A stretch of DNA of 28,640 nt from positions 1 to 28,640 of the forward strand of contig CALVMF010000002.1 of assembly GCA_944342125.1 (NCBI GenBank). Direction: 5' to 3'. Both the position numbers and the translations under genes were made by a program. Position 1 is the stretch's first letter; every line of letters begins with the position of its first letter. Source of the stretch: an uncultured Bacilli bacterium (lineage in GTDB: Bacteria > Bacillota_I > Bacilli_A > RFN20 > CAG-826). The notes below the pieces were generated by a model. That model had not been told where the DNA came from and did no database searches. It was given only the letters and a program-made list of their open reading frames with translations. Positions 16,080 through 24,117 of this stretch are shown one piece after another.

Positions 16080-16868
16080 ATGATATTTGATACCCATATA
16101 CATTTAAACGAAGAAAGATTGCTATCTAATCTAGATCAATATATCAAAGAAGCTGAAGAGATAGGCGTTAAAAAATTTCTTTGTGTTGGATGGGATATAG
16201 ATAGTTCTAAAAAAGCTATTGAAATAGCGAATAAATATAAAAATGTTTATTGTTCAATTGGTGTAATACCAACAGAACATAAACAATATGAAATTGGCGG
16301 AAAAACTTTAAAAGAGTTGGAATCACTTTTAACTACTTCTTCTAAAATTGTCGCAATTGGAGAGATTGGATTGGATTACTATTGGGAAAAAGAAGAAGAA
16401 ATTAAAAATAAGCAAAAAACTATATTTAAAGAACAAATAGATTTAGCAAATAAATACAATCTTCCTATTTCGATCCATTCAAGAAATTCTATTCAAGACA
16501 CTTTTGATATTTTAAAAAGTTGTCCAGTTAATCAATCAGGAGTTATGCATTGTTATTCAGGAAGTAAAGAAATGGCTACTGAGTTTATTAAGCTTGGATA
16601 TAAAATTGCTTTTGGTGGTGTACTTACTTTTAAAAATTCAAAAGAAACCAAGGAAGTTTTATCTAATATTCCACTAGAAAGTATTGTATTTGAAACCGAT
16701 GCACCTTACCTTGCTCCAACACCATTTCGTGGAAAACTTAATGAACCAAAATTTATATATGAAACTGTAAAATATGCATCAGAATCGTTAAAAATGAACT
16801 TTGATGAATTGCGTAAAATTTCTTTTCACAATTCATGCAAAATATTTCACGTGAAAGAAAATGATTGA
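16080..16868 (+). CDS. tatD: TatD-family metal-dependent hydrolase
   Basis: TatD enzymes are TIM-barrel metal-dependent nucleases of the amidohydrolase superfamily. The 262-residue protein has the expected metal ligands: H6 and H8 (FDTHIHLN), E95 (IGEIGLDYY), H133 (SIHSRN), H157 (MHCYSG) and D207 (FETDAPYLAP). The usual GVHP turn reads GVIP (61-64), so one commonly conserved His is missing, though the five ligands are intact. It starts 3 nt after mnmE and overlaps rnmV by 8 nt. tatD-rnmV-ksgA is conserved in Firmicutes. Confidence 0.94.
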   Translation: MIFDTHIHLNEERLLSNLDQYIKEAEEIGVKKFLCVGWDIDSSKKAIEIANKYKNVYCSIGVIPTEHKQYEIGGKTLKELESLLTTSSKIVAIGEIGLDYYWEKEEEIKNKQKTIFKEQIDLANKYNLPISIHSRNSIQDTFDILKSCPVNQSGVMHCYSGSKEMATEFIKLGYKIAFGGVLTFKNSKETKEVLSNIPLESIVFETDAPYLAPTPFRGKLNEPKFIYETVKYASESLKMNFDELRKISFHNSCKIFHVKEND

Positions 16869-17409
16869 TTTTCATAACACTTTAATTGTTGTTGAAGGCA
16901 AAACCGACATTGCTTACTTGTCGTCATTTATTGATGCTGATTTTTACTCAGTAAACGGATCTGCAGTATCTGAATCAGATGTTAATTTTATAAAAGAATA
17001 CTTAAAAAAAGGCGATGTTGTTGTTCTTACAGACCCTGATTTTCCAGGTAAAAAAATCAGAAATTATTTAAACCAACAAATCGAAGGCTTAAAGAATGCT
17101 TACGTTAGAAAAGAACTTTCAATCAAGCGACATAAAGTTGGTGTTGCTGAGTGCGACAAGAACGAAATAATGAATGCTCTTCAAAATATTGAACTTATTA
17201 GAAAAACTGATACTTCGAATTATTCTCCTCTCACAACTAAAGATTTAATTGAGCTGCGTTTGACAGGATGTGAAGAAGCTACATCTAACCGAAAAGCACT
17301 TTCTGAAAATTTTCATATAGGTTTCAATAACGCAAAATCTTTATTAAAGAAATTAAACATGCTAAAAATAACTAGGAAAGAAATTGAGGAGTTTTTAAAT
17401 GCTAAGTAA
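16861..17409 (+). CDS. rnmV: Ribonuclease M5
   Basis: RNase M5 makes the final cuts in 5S rRNA maturation. The 182-residue protein begins with a TOPRIM domain: catalytic Glu in VVEGKTDIAYL, NGSA, then the acidic motif LTDPDFPGKKIR. The middle KVGVAECDKNEIMNAL and the C-terminal helical region are typical of the family. The start lies within the tatD 3' end with no strong Shine-Dalgarno, so it is likely translated by coupling. It overlaps ksgA by 11 nt, as is common for this pair. Confidence 0.94.
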   Translation: MIDFHNTLIVVEGKTDIAYLSSFIDADFYSVNGSAVSESDVNFIKEYLKKGDVVVLTDPDFPGKKIRNYLNQQIEGLKNAYVRKELSIKRHKVGVAECDKNEIMNALQNIELIRKTDTSNYSPLTTKDLIELRLTGCEEATSNRKALSENFHIGFNNAKSLLKKLNMLKITRKEIEEFLNAK

Positions 17410-18208
17410 AGACGAGATTGTTGATTTTTTCAAACTTGTAAATTCCCACGCAAAAAAGGAACTTGGACAGAATTTTTTAGTTAATGAAAATATAATAAAA
17501 AACATTGTCGACCTTTTAAACATAAGTGAAGAAGATAAAATTTTAGAAATTGGTCCAGGTCTTGGTGCTTTATCTTTTGAAATTGAAAAGCATAAGTTTA
17601 ATACATTCACTTTAGTTGAATACGATCAAAAGTTTGTAGATTTTTTGAGTAGATCTTTTGATGGAAAAGAAAACATTAGCATCATCAAAAACAACATATT
17701 AAAAGAAAGGGAATTTGGATATAACAAAGTCATAGGCAATCTACCTTATTACATTACAAGCGACATAATTTTAAAAATTGTATTAAAGTGTGATAAGCTA
17801 GAAAAGGCTGTTTTTATGGTACAAAAAGAATGCTATAAAAGGATAGTTGCAGAAAGTGGAAAAGATTATAATGCTCTCAATATTTTACTTAAATATCTGT
17901 TCGATATTAAAGAAGAAATAAAGGTAGGAAGAGACAACTTTTTCCCTGTTCCCAACGTTGACTCTTTAGTATTTTCTCTTACAAAAAAACAAGAAAAAAA
18001 CGTGGTTTTTGCGGAGTTTTTATATAAAATAGCGAGAATTTGCTTTCAAAACAGAAGAAAAACAATTGCAAATAATTTATCCTCTTTAATCAAAAATAAA
18101 GATGAACTTAAAGAGATTTTAATAAAGAGTGGATTACGTGAAAATCTTAGAGCTGAGCAATTAGACTTAGCACAATTTGTTAAACTAACTGAAACAATTA
18201 AAGGTTAA
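17399..18208 (+). CDS. ksgA: 16S rRNA dimethyladenosine transferase KsgA
   Basis: KsgA (RsmA) dimethylates two adjacent adenosines in the 3' terminal hairpin of 16S rRNA during 30S assembly, using S-adenosylmethionine. The 269-residue protein shows KKELGQNFLVNENII at the N-terminus, the SAM-binding ILEIGPGLGALSFEI (motif I), the catalytic NLPYYITSDI (motif IV) and FFPVPNVDSLVFSL. GAGGAG lies 6 nt before the ATG at 17399, inside rnmV. Loss of this enzyme causes kasugamycin resistance in other bacteria. Confidence 0.96.
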   Translation: MLSKDEIVDFFKLVNSHAKKELGQNFLVNENIIKNIVDLLNISEEDKILEIGPGLGALSFEIEKHKFNTFTLVEYDQKFVDFLSRSFDGKENISIIKNNILKEREFGYNKVIGNLPYYITSDIILKIVLKCDKLEKAVFMVQKECYKRIVAESGKDYNALNILLKYLFDIKEEIKVGRDNFFPVPNVDSLVFSLTKKQEKNVVFAEFLYKIARICFQNRRKTIANNLSSLIKNKDELKEILIKSGLRENLRAEQLDLAQFVKLTETIKG

Positions 18209-18215
18209 AACTTAA

Positions 18216-18243
18216 TTGCTAAAGTTTTCAGATAACTTATAAT
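18216..18243 (+). promoter_or_regulatory. ispE promoter, apparently leaderless
   Basis: A TATAAT box (18238-18243) ends 6 nt before the ispE ATG at 18250, with TTGCTA (18216-18221) 16 nt upstream as the -35. Transcription would start at or next to the A of ATG. No Shine-Dalgarno is present in the 41-nt gap after ksgA, which fits a leaderless mRNA. Confidence 0.6.
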
Positions 18244-18249
18244 TTATAT

Positions 18250-19107
18250 ATGGTTGAAAAAGCAAACGCGAAAATAAATTTATCGCTCGATATTAAAAAT
18301 TTAAGAGATGACGGATATCATAATTTAGAAACAATTATGCTTCCTTTAGAGATGCATGATTCTCTCGAAGTTCAAATTTTACCCCCAAATGCAACGGATG
18401 ATTTTGTAACTTGTGATGACTTTTCTTTAAAAATTACAAAATACAATTTAGTTCATAGAATCATCGATGAAGCGAGAGAAAGACGGGGATTTACTGAACA
18501 CTTTTTAATAAATATTCATAAAAACATTTTCTTACAAGCTGGTTTAGGTGGAGGTAGTGCTGATGCAGGAGCTGCTTTAAGAGCTGTTCTTAAACTACTT
18601 AAAATTAACGCCACTAAACAAGATTTGATTGATATTGGTATTGCAATTGGAAGTGATGTGCCTTGGGCAATATTTAATTGCCCTACATTATTAAAAAGAA
18701 AGGGTGATGTATTAGAATTTTTTGATCACGTTGCTCCTTTTTATGTTTTACTTGTAAAACCTTTTGATGGATTATCCACAAAAGAAGTTTTTGAAACCGC
18801 TGATAAATGCGATGATATTGATCATGGTGACATTAATCTTGTAAAAGAATTATACGAAAAAGATGATCTTGAAGGTCTTGGTAAAGCCGTTTTCAATTCG
18901 TTAGAAAATCCAGCGAGCGAAATATTGCCAGAAATTCAAGAAATTATTGAAAGCTTAAAAGATGATGGGTTTGAATGCGTGATGATGAGTGGTTCAGGAA
19001 GTTGTATCTTTGCTTTAACAAACGATAAAAAACTATGGAAACGTTGTGAGAAGAAATACACATTAGACCATTATCAAGTCTGTGCAACAAAATTTTTGAG
19101 GAAATAA
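18250..19107 (+). CDS. ispE: 4-diphosphocytidyl-2-C-methyl-D-erythritol kinase
   Basis: This GHMP kinase phosphorylates CDP-ME in the non-mevalonate (MEP) route to isoprenoids, so the organism probably makes IPP by that pathway. The 285-residue protein has the family start KANAKINLSLDIKNLRDDGYH with the catalytic Lys, the ATP loop GLGGGSADAGAALRA, the catalytic Asp in GSDVPWAIF and the C-terminal MMSGSGSCIFAL. The start is set by the promoter geometry and the perfect family N-terminus; there is no ribosome-binding site. It is followed 2 nt later by a small ORF. Confidence 0.95.
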   Translation: MVEKANAKINLSLDIKNLRDDGYHNLETIMLPLEMHDSLEVQILPPNATDDFVTCDDFSLKITKYNLVHRIIDEARERRGFTEHFLINIHKNIFLQAGLGGGSADAGAALRAVLKLLKINATKQDLIDIGIAIGSDVPWAIFNCPTLLKRKGDVLEFFDHVAPFYVLLVKPFDGLSTKEVFETADKCDDIDHGDINLVKELYEKDDLEGLGKAVFNSLENPASEILPEIQEIIESLKDDGFECVMMSGSGSCIFALTNDKKLWKRCEKKYTLDHYQVCATKFLRK

Positions 19108-19109
19108 AA

Positions 19110-19358
19110 ATGTTGTTTTTAGAATGCTTCAATAAAAATGTTTATATAGGCGATGAGCTTGTTGGCTATATAAGTAAAAACGGAACTATTTATATCAATA
19201 ACCGTAAATTTGCTGTGATGAGCGACGACGGTAAAATATTCATTGAAAAGTATCAGGCAGGATATATTGATGACTCAGGAGACATATATTTAAACAATAA
19301 AAACGTCGGTCATATAACCGAAAATAATGACCTCTATTTCTCACCAAAACTACTTTAA
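19110..19358 (+). CDS. Small beta-repeat protein, function unknown
   Basis: This is an 82-residue protein that I cannot assign. After residues 1-9 it consists of four tandem repeats of 16-17 residues following the pattern (Y/F)I-x5-GYI-x3-G-x-I: VYIGDELVGYISKNGTI, YINNRKFAVMSDDGKI, FIEKYQAGYIDDSGDI and YLNNKNVGHITENNDL. Alternating hydrophobics with a Gly/Asp turn in each repeat suggest a small closed or stacked beta structure, like the beta-flower type of repeat domains. There is no signal peptide or membrane segment. GAGGA before the ATG and a 2-nt gap place it in one transcript with ispE. A terminator follows. Confidence 0.75.
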   Translation: MLFLECFNKNVYIGDELVGYISKNGTIYINNRKFAVMSDDGKIFIEKYQAGYIDDSGDIYLNNKNVGHITENNDLYFSPKLL

Positions 19359-19376
19359 TTTTTAAAAAAAGTCTGC

Positions 19377-19417
19377 AAAAGTTCACTATTTTATAAAAAA
19401 TCCATAGTGAACTTTTT
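19377..19417 (+). terminator. Intrinsic terminator of the rpmH-ispE unit
   Basis: AAAGTTCACTAT (19378-19389) pairs with ATAGTGAACTTT (19404-19415) across a 14-nt loop, followed by T residues on the plus strand. A-runs before the stem mean it could also act weakly on the minus strand. Confidence 0.85.
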
Positions 19418-19428
19418 AATTTAACAAC

Positions 19429-19455
19429 AAAAAAGAGAGGTTTTGAGCCTCTCTT
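19429..19455 (-). terminator. Intrinsic terminator of ppdK
   Basis: On the minus strand AAGAGAGG, a 7-nt loop and CCTCTCTT (19433-19455) are followed by T residues. It sits 21 nt beyond the ppdK stop and converges with the terminator of the upstream plus-strand unit. Confidence 0.88.
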
Positions 19456-19476
19456 AAAATCAAATATTTATGTTAA

Positions 19477-22143
19477 TTATTTAGATTTTTTAGCTTCTCT
19501 TTTAAGAAGAATTTCAGCTTGAGCAGCAGCAAGTCTAGCAATTGGGACTCTGAATGGTGAGCAGGAAACATAATCTAATCCAACTCTATTGAAGAAGTGA
19601 ATTGATTCTGGATCACCGCCGTGTTCACCACAGACACCGCATAATAAGTCTTTTCTTGTTGCACGACCATCTGTAACAGCCATTTTAACAAGTTTGCCGA
19701 CACCCTTTTGGTCTACGTGTTGGAATGGATCTTCTTCAAAAATCTTATTGTCATAATATGCACCTAAGAATTTAGAAGCATCATCTCTTGAGAAACCAAA
19801 GGTCATTTGTGTTAAGTCGTTTGTACCGAATGAATAGAATTCAGCTTCGCTTGCAATTTCTCCAGAGAGTAATGCTGCACGAGGAATTTCAATCATAGTA
19901 CCAACGTGATATTTCATCTTGACGTTGTTTTCAGCTAAGACTTTTTCTACTTCACCAACAATAATGTTCTTAACGAATTTAAATTCCTTAAGATCGAGTG
20001 TTAATGGAATCATAATTTCTGGTTCAATTTCTTTACCAGTATCTTTGCTTGCCTTAATAGCTGCTTCAACGATAGCTCTTGCTTGCATTCTACCGATTTC
20101 TGGGTAGGTAACATCAAGTCTACAACCTCTGTGACCCATCATTGGATTGAATTCGTGTAAGTATTCAATTCTAGCTTTGATTTGAGCAACAGATTTATTT
20201 AAAGAATCAGCGAGTTCTTTGATCTTATCTTCTTCTGTTGGTAAGAATTCATGTAGTGGTGGATCAAGTAATCTAACGTTAACGTTGATGTGTTTAAGAT
20301 CCTTCATTGCCATGAATAAACCATAGAAGTCATCTCTTTGATATGGTAAGAGTTCGCTTAATGCTTGTTCTCTTTCTTCAACTGTATCAGCAAGAATCAT
20401 TCTTCTCATGTGGAAAATTCTATCGCCAGAGAAGAACATATGTTCTGTTCTACAAAGACCGATACCTTCTGCGCCAAATTCAGCAGCTTGTCTTGCATCT
20501 TTTGGAGTATCAGCATTTGTTCTAATTGAAAGTCTTCTATATTTATCAGCAAGAGCCATTAATCTACCAAAGTTTCCACCTTTTGTATCAGCTGGAACAA
20601 GAGCTAAAGCGCCATCATAAACGCTTCCTGTTGAACCATCGATAGAAATGGTGTCATTTTCATGGTAGACCTTACCTTTAATTGTTAATGTTTTTGCTTC
20701 TTCATCAATGTGAGCATCAGAGCAGCCTGTGACACAACATTTACCCATACCACGAGCAACAACAGCTGCGTGAGAAGTCATACCACCTCTCATGGTTAAG
20801 ATACCTTCAGCAGAAACCATACCTTCGATATCTTCTGGTGAAGTTTCGGCTCTTACGAGAACAACCTTTTCACCATTTGCTCTTCTAGCTTTTGCATCTT
20901 CTGCATCAAAGCTGATGTGACCAACACCTGCACCTGGAGAAGCTGGGTTACCTTTTGCTATTGGTTCTGCTTTCTTTAAAACAGCTGCGTCGAATGTTGG
21001 GTGGAGTAAAGAATCAAGTAATTTTGGTTCAACTCTTAAAACAGCTTCGTCTTCAGTGATAACGCCTTCATCTAATAAATCAAGAGCAATCTTTAAGGAA
21101 GCAGCAGCGGTTCTCTTACCGTTTCTTGTTTGTAAGAAATAGAGTTTTCCGTTTTCAACGGTATATTCCATATCTTGCATATCTTTATAGTGAGCTTCCA
21201 TAGCCTTGATTGTCTTTTCAAATTGAGCATAGACATCTGGCATTTGTTCTTTTAAGTAATCGATGTGGTAAGGAGTTCTAATACCAGCAACGACGTCTTC
21301 ACCTTGAGCTTGTGGTAAATATTCAGCGTAAACTTTCTTTTCACCGCTTGATGGATCTCTTGAGAAAGCAACACCTGTACCAGAGTTAGCGTTTAAGTTA
21401 CCAAAAACCATTGATTGAACGTTAACTGCAGTTCCCCATTCATAAGGAATAGAGTTCATTTGTCTATAAACGTTAGCTCTTGGGTTATCCCATGATCTAA
21501 AAACAGCTTCAACTGCTGAATGTAATTGAACATATGGATCTGATGGGAAATCTTCACCAAATTTTTCTTTATAGTAAGCTTTATAAGCTTTGACTAATTC
21601 TTTTAATTGTTCGGTTGTAACTTCTGTATCGAGTTTATAACCATTGTCTTCTTTGATTTTATCAAGCATTCTGTCCATATCTGTTCTTGGCCAACCTTTT
21701 GCGATGTTGGTGAACATAAGGATGAATCTACGATAAGAATCGTAAGCAAATCTTTCATTGTTACTTACTTTAGCAAGTGTTTCGACAGATGTATCATTTA
21801 AACCTAAGTTTAAGATTGTATCCATCATACCTGGCATAGAAACTCTAGCACCAGATCTAACAGAAACTAAAAGTGGAGTTTTTGTTGCATCAAGTCCGCC
21901 AAATGATTTACCAGATTCTTTTTCTACTTCGTGGATGCTCTTATCGATTTCGTTAATTAAACTTTCTGGTAATTTCTTTCCACTTTGATAATAAAGTGTG
22001 CATGCTTCGGTTGAAATTGTAAAACCTTGTGGGATTGGGATGCCGATGTGGGTCATCTCTGCTAAGCCTGCACCTTTTCCTCCGAGAAGCTCTTTTCCTT
22101 TTCCATAAGCTTCTTTAAAGAGGTAAACATACTTTTTAGCCAT
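19477..22143 (-). CDS. ppdK: Pyruvate, phosphate dikinase
   Basis: PPDK interconverts pyruvate, ATP and Pi with PEP, AMP and PPi. In fermentative bacteria it often runs as PPi-linked glycolysis or for PEP supply. The 888-residue protein is full length. The N-terminal ATP-grasp domain starts GGKGAGLAEMTHIGIPIPQG (21-40). The phospho-His domain carries H458 in GGMTSHAAVVARG. The C-terminal PEP/pyruvate barrel includes LLDPPLHEFLP, GTNDLTQMTFGFSRDD and CGVCGEHGGDP with the catalytic Cys. GGAGG lies 10 nt before the ATG. It is transcribed toward the origin, unlike most neighbours, with its own promoter and terminator, and the 5' leader contains a perfect inverted repeat. Confidence 0.98.
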   Translation of the reverse strand: MAKKYVYLFKEAYGKGKELLGGKGAGLAEMTHIGIPIPQGFTISTEACTLYYQSGKKLPESLINEIDKSIHEVEKESGKSFGGLDATKTPLLVSVRSGARVSMPGMMDTILNLGLNDTSVETLAKVSNNERFAYDSYRRFILMFTNIAKGWPRTDMDRMLDKIKEDNGYKLDTEVTTEQLKELVKAYKAYYKEKFGEDFPSDPYVQLHSAVEAVFRSWDNPRANVYRQMNSIPYEWGTAVNVQSMVFGNLNANSGTGVAFSRDPSSGEKKVYAEYLPQAQGEDVVAGIRTPYHIDYLKEQMPDVYAQFEKTIKAMEAHYKDMQDMEYTVENGKLYFLQTRNGKRTAAASLKIALDLLDEGVITEDEAVLRVEPKLLDSLLHPTFDAAVLKKAEPIAKGNPASPGAGVGHISFDAEDAKARRANGEKVVLVRAETSPEDIEGMVSAEGILTMRGGMTSHAAVVARGMGKCCVTGCSDAHIDEEAKTLTIKGKVYHENDTISIDGSTGSVYDGALALVPADTKGGNFGRLMALADKYRRLSIRTNADTPKDARQAAEFGAEGIGLCRTEHMFFSGDRIFHMRRMILADTVEEREQALSELLPYQRDDFYGLFMAMKDLKHINVNVRLLDPPLHEFLPTEEDKIKELADSLNKSVAQIKARIEYLHEFNPMMGHRGCRLDVTYPEIGRMQARAIVEAAIKASKDTGKEIEPEIMIPLTLDLKEFKFVKNIIVGEVEKVLAENNVKMKYHVGTMIEIPRAALLSGEIASEAEFYSFGTNDLTQMTFGFSRDDASKFLGAYYDNKIFEEDPFQHVDQKGVGKLVKMAVTDGRATRKDLLCGVCGEHGGDPESIHFFNRVGLDYVSCSPFRVPIARLAAAQAEILLKREAKKSK

Positions 22144-22166
22144 TTAAATATAACCTCCAATTCTTG

Positions 22167-22196
22167 GCAGTTGTTTTAACAACTGCAAAAATTATA
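22167..22196 (-). promoter_or_regulatory. ppdK promoter and leader inverted repeat
   Basis: The minus strand has TATAAT (22191-22196) with a weak TTAACC-like -35 16 nt upstream. A perfect 9-bp inverted repeat with a 2-nt centre (GCAGTTGTT, TT, AACAACTGC on plus; 22167-22186) starts about 4 nt after the -10 and so spans the expected start site. It could be an operator at +1 or a 5'-terminal mRNA hairpin that stabilises the transcript. Confidence 0.6.
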
Positions 22197-22200
22197 TCAT

Positions 22201-22521
22201 AAAAAACTAAATGGTTAATCTATAAGATTAAGAAAGATTTTTGTAGCGAAATAAGATTCGTTTTCATAGAAGAAAATATGCTTATAAAAAGCGTGAAAAA
22301 ACAAAATCTTAAAAATTATTTTTGAATATTTTTTCGTGAAAATAGTTGAGTTTTGCACAGTTTTCTTATAATTTCTCGTGTAAATTCGTGAAAAGCGTAA
22401 AAATCACCACATCAAATTTCTTATAAAGAAGCTAGAACAAATACGATGAAATCTCTTGTAGCACACTTCACTATGTTTTTTAAGACTTAAACTATTTTTT
22501 AAAATATTTATAATTGTACTT
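22201..22521. promoter_or_regulatory. Divergent regulatory gap between ppdK and the FGGY kinase
   Basis: About 320 nt hold no convincing ORF. The plus strand contains four CGTGAAAA-like elements at 22292, 22335, 22377 (CGTGTAAA) and 22387, at near whole helical-turn spacings (43, 42 and 10 bp). The second is part of a small dyad, TTTTC-GT-GAAAA. A TATAAT at 22367-22372 with TTGAGT 15 nt upstream may be an additional promoter. TATAAT at 22509-22514 ends 7 nt before the kinase ATG. No known riboswitch or T-box pattern was recognised. Confidence 0.5.
22509..22514 (+). promoter_or_regulatory. -10 box of FGGY kinase, leaderless arrangement
   Basis: TATAAT is followed by TGTACTT and then ATGG, with no Shine-Dalgarno, so transcription probably starts at the start codon. 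The same arrangement recurs upstream of pth. The -35 region (TTAAAC, 22487-22492) is weak. Confidence 0.55.
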
Positions 22522-24087
22522 ATGGAAAAAGAATATGTAATTGCGATAGATTATGGAACACAAAGTGTTCGTGTTTCTATAGTAGATAAAAAAGGAAGAT
22601 TTTTAGCTTTTGAGCAAGAAAGATATGTCACACCATATTTTTCTATTAAGCCTGGTTATTGTGAACAAGATCCTGATTTTTATTATGGATGCATGTGCAA
22701 AGCCGCAAAAAGACTTACAAGCAAACACCCAGAACTTTTAGAAAAATGTTTAAGTATTTCATCAACTTGTTTTAGGGATACTGCCGTTTATCTTGATAAA
22801 GATTTAAATATAATCAGACCATCGATTATTTGGCTTGATCAAAGACAAGCTGAAGTAAAAAGAAAACTTCCTTTTATTTATAATGCAGCGTTTTGGATTT
22901 CAGGAATGACCCAAACGGTTTTATTGAATCGTAAAAGAACCCCTGCTATTTGGTTACAAGAAAACGAACCAGAGAATTGGAAGAAAGTTGCTCATTATGT
23001 TCCGCTTAATGTCTATTTAAATTATAGAATGCTTGGAGTTTTAACTGACTCTGCTTCAAATATGATAGGTCACTTTCCAATTAACTTTAAAAAATGTAAA
23101 TGGTATAAGAAAAACGCTATGAAAGGTTGTATCTACGATATTGACCCTAAACTTATGCCTAAGATTTCTCCAATTGGAAGCGTGATTGGTCAAATTAGTA
23201 AAAAATGTTCAGAAGAAACTGGCTTCCCAGAAGGACTTCGATATATAACAACAGGAAACGACAAATCTTGTGAAGCTCTAGGTAGCGGTCAAATCGATTC
23301 AGATAGTGCACACCTATCATATGGAACAAGCTCTTCAATTGCGGTTATCAGTCAAAAATATTTTAACCCTGAAAAGTTTTTACCAGCTTATGCAACTGCT
23401 TTCCCTGGATATTATAGTGGCGAAGTTCAAATTTATAGAGGCTATTGGATGCTTACTTGGTTCGTAGAACAATTTGGTGAACACGAATCACTTGAAGCTC
23501 AAATTGAAAAAGTTGCTCCTGAAGAAGTACTAAATGAAAAACTCATGAGTGTTCCACCAGGATGTGATGGACTCATCCTTCAACCTTATTGGGGGCCAGG
23601 ATTATCAAGACCACTTGCAAAAGGAGCGGTAATTGGATTTTATGATGTTCACACAAAATTCCATTTATATAGAGCAATCATTGAAGGCATTGGATTTGCT
23701 TTAAAAGAGGGATTAGAAAGTATTGAGAAACACTCACATAAAAAAGTTAAATATTTAACGATAAGCGGAGGCGGGTCAAGAAGCGATGCTATTTGTCAAA
23801 TCACTTCAGATTTATTTAATTTACCTGTTTACAAAAGTGAAACTTGTGAAAACTCCTCTTTAGGATGCGCTTGCGCTCAATTTTTAGCTTTAGGCGTTTA
23901 TAAAAATCTCGATGAAATTAAATCAAACATGATTCGTTATACAAAAGTCTTCACTCCAAATAAAGAAGCTAGCTTAGAATATAAAGAACTTTATGAAAAA
24001 GTTTATTTAGATGTTTACCCAAGTTTAAATAAACTATACAAAACCTTAACTGAAATTGATGTTAAAAATAATAAAAAAATAAAATAA
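22522..24087 (+). CDS. FGGY-family carbohydrate kinase
   Basis: This is an ATP-dependent sugar or polyol kinase of the FGGY (xylulokinase/glycerol kinase) family; the substrate cannot be read from the sequence. The 521-residue protein has the actin-fold phosphate loop near the start (IAIDYGTQSVRVSIVD), a substrate-domain stretch STCFRDTAVYLD and IIWLDQRQ, the presumed catalytic Asp in TTGNDKSCEALGSG, and the C-terminal signature region ISGGGSRSDAICQITSDLF. It lacks an obvious ribosome-binding site. No sugar transporter or isomerase lies beside it. It converges with a TetR regulator 30 nt away, and both may belong to one regulatory circuit (inference). Confidence 0.88.
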   Translation: MEKEYVIAIDYGTQSVRVSIVDKKGRFLAFEQERYVTPYFSIKPGYCEQDPDFYYGCMCKAAKRLTSKHPELLEKCLSISSTCFRDTAVYLDKDLNIIRPSIIWLDQRQAEVKRKLPFIYNAAFWISGMTQTVLLNRKRTPAIWLQENEPENWKKVAHYVPLNVYLNYRMLGVLTDSASNMIGHFPINFKKCKWYKKNAMKGCIYDIDPKLMPKISPIGSVIGQISKKCSEETGFPEGLRYITTGNDKSCEALGSGQIDSDSAHLSYGTSSSIAVISQKYFNPEKFLPAYATAFPGYYSGEVQIYRGYWMLTWFVEQFGEHESLEAQIEKVAPEEVLNEKLMSVPPGCDGLILQPYWGPGLSRPLAKGAVIGFYDVHTKFHLYRAIIEGIGFALKEGLESIEKHSHKKVKYLTISGGGSRSDAICQITSDLFNLPVYKSETCENSSLGCACAQFLALGVYKNLDEIKSNMIRYTKVFTPNKEASLEYKELYEKVYLDVYPSLNKLYKTLTEIDVKNNKKIK

Positions 24088-24117
24088 GTGGCTTTTTGCA
24101 AAGAAAATTACTTAAAA

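Noticed and set aside
8325..16868. Possible use of TGA as tryptophan, as in Mycoplasma
   Set aside because: TGA terminates yaaA, recF and tatD at the expected protein ends, and conserved Trp positions use TGG.
22201..22508. Possible riboswitch or small RNA in the ppdK-FGGY gap
   Set aside because: No conserved riboswitch core, T-box or strong hairpin-plus-U-run was seen; the region is AT-rich with short repeats only.
24088..24117. Terminator between the FGGY kinase and tetR
   Set aside because: Only a weak CTTT/AAAG pairing around TTGC is visible, with no stable stem or U-run.
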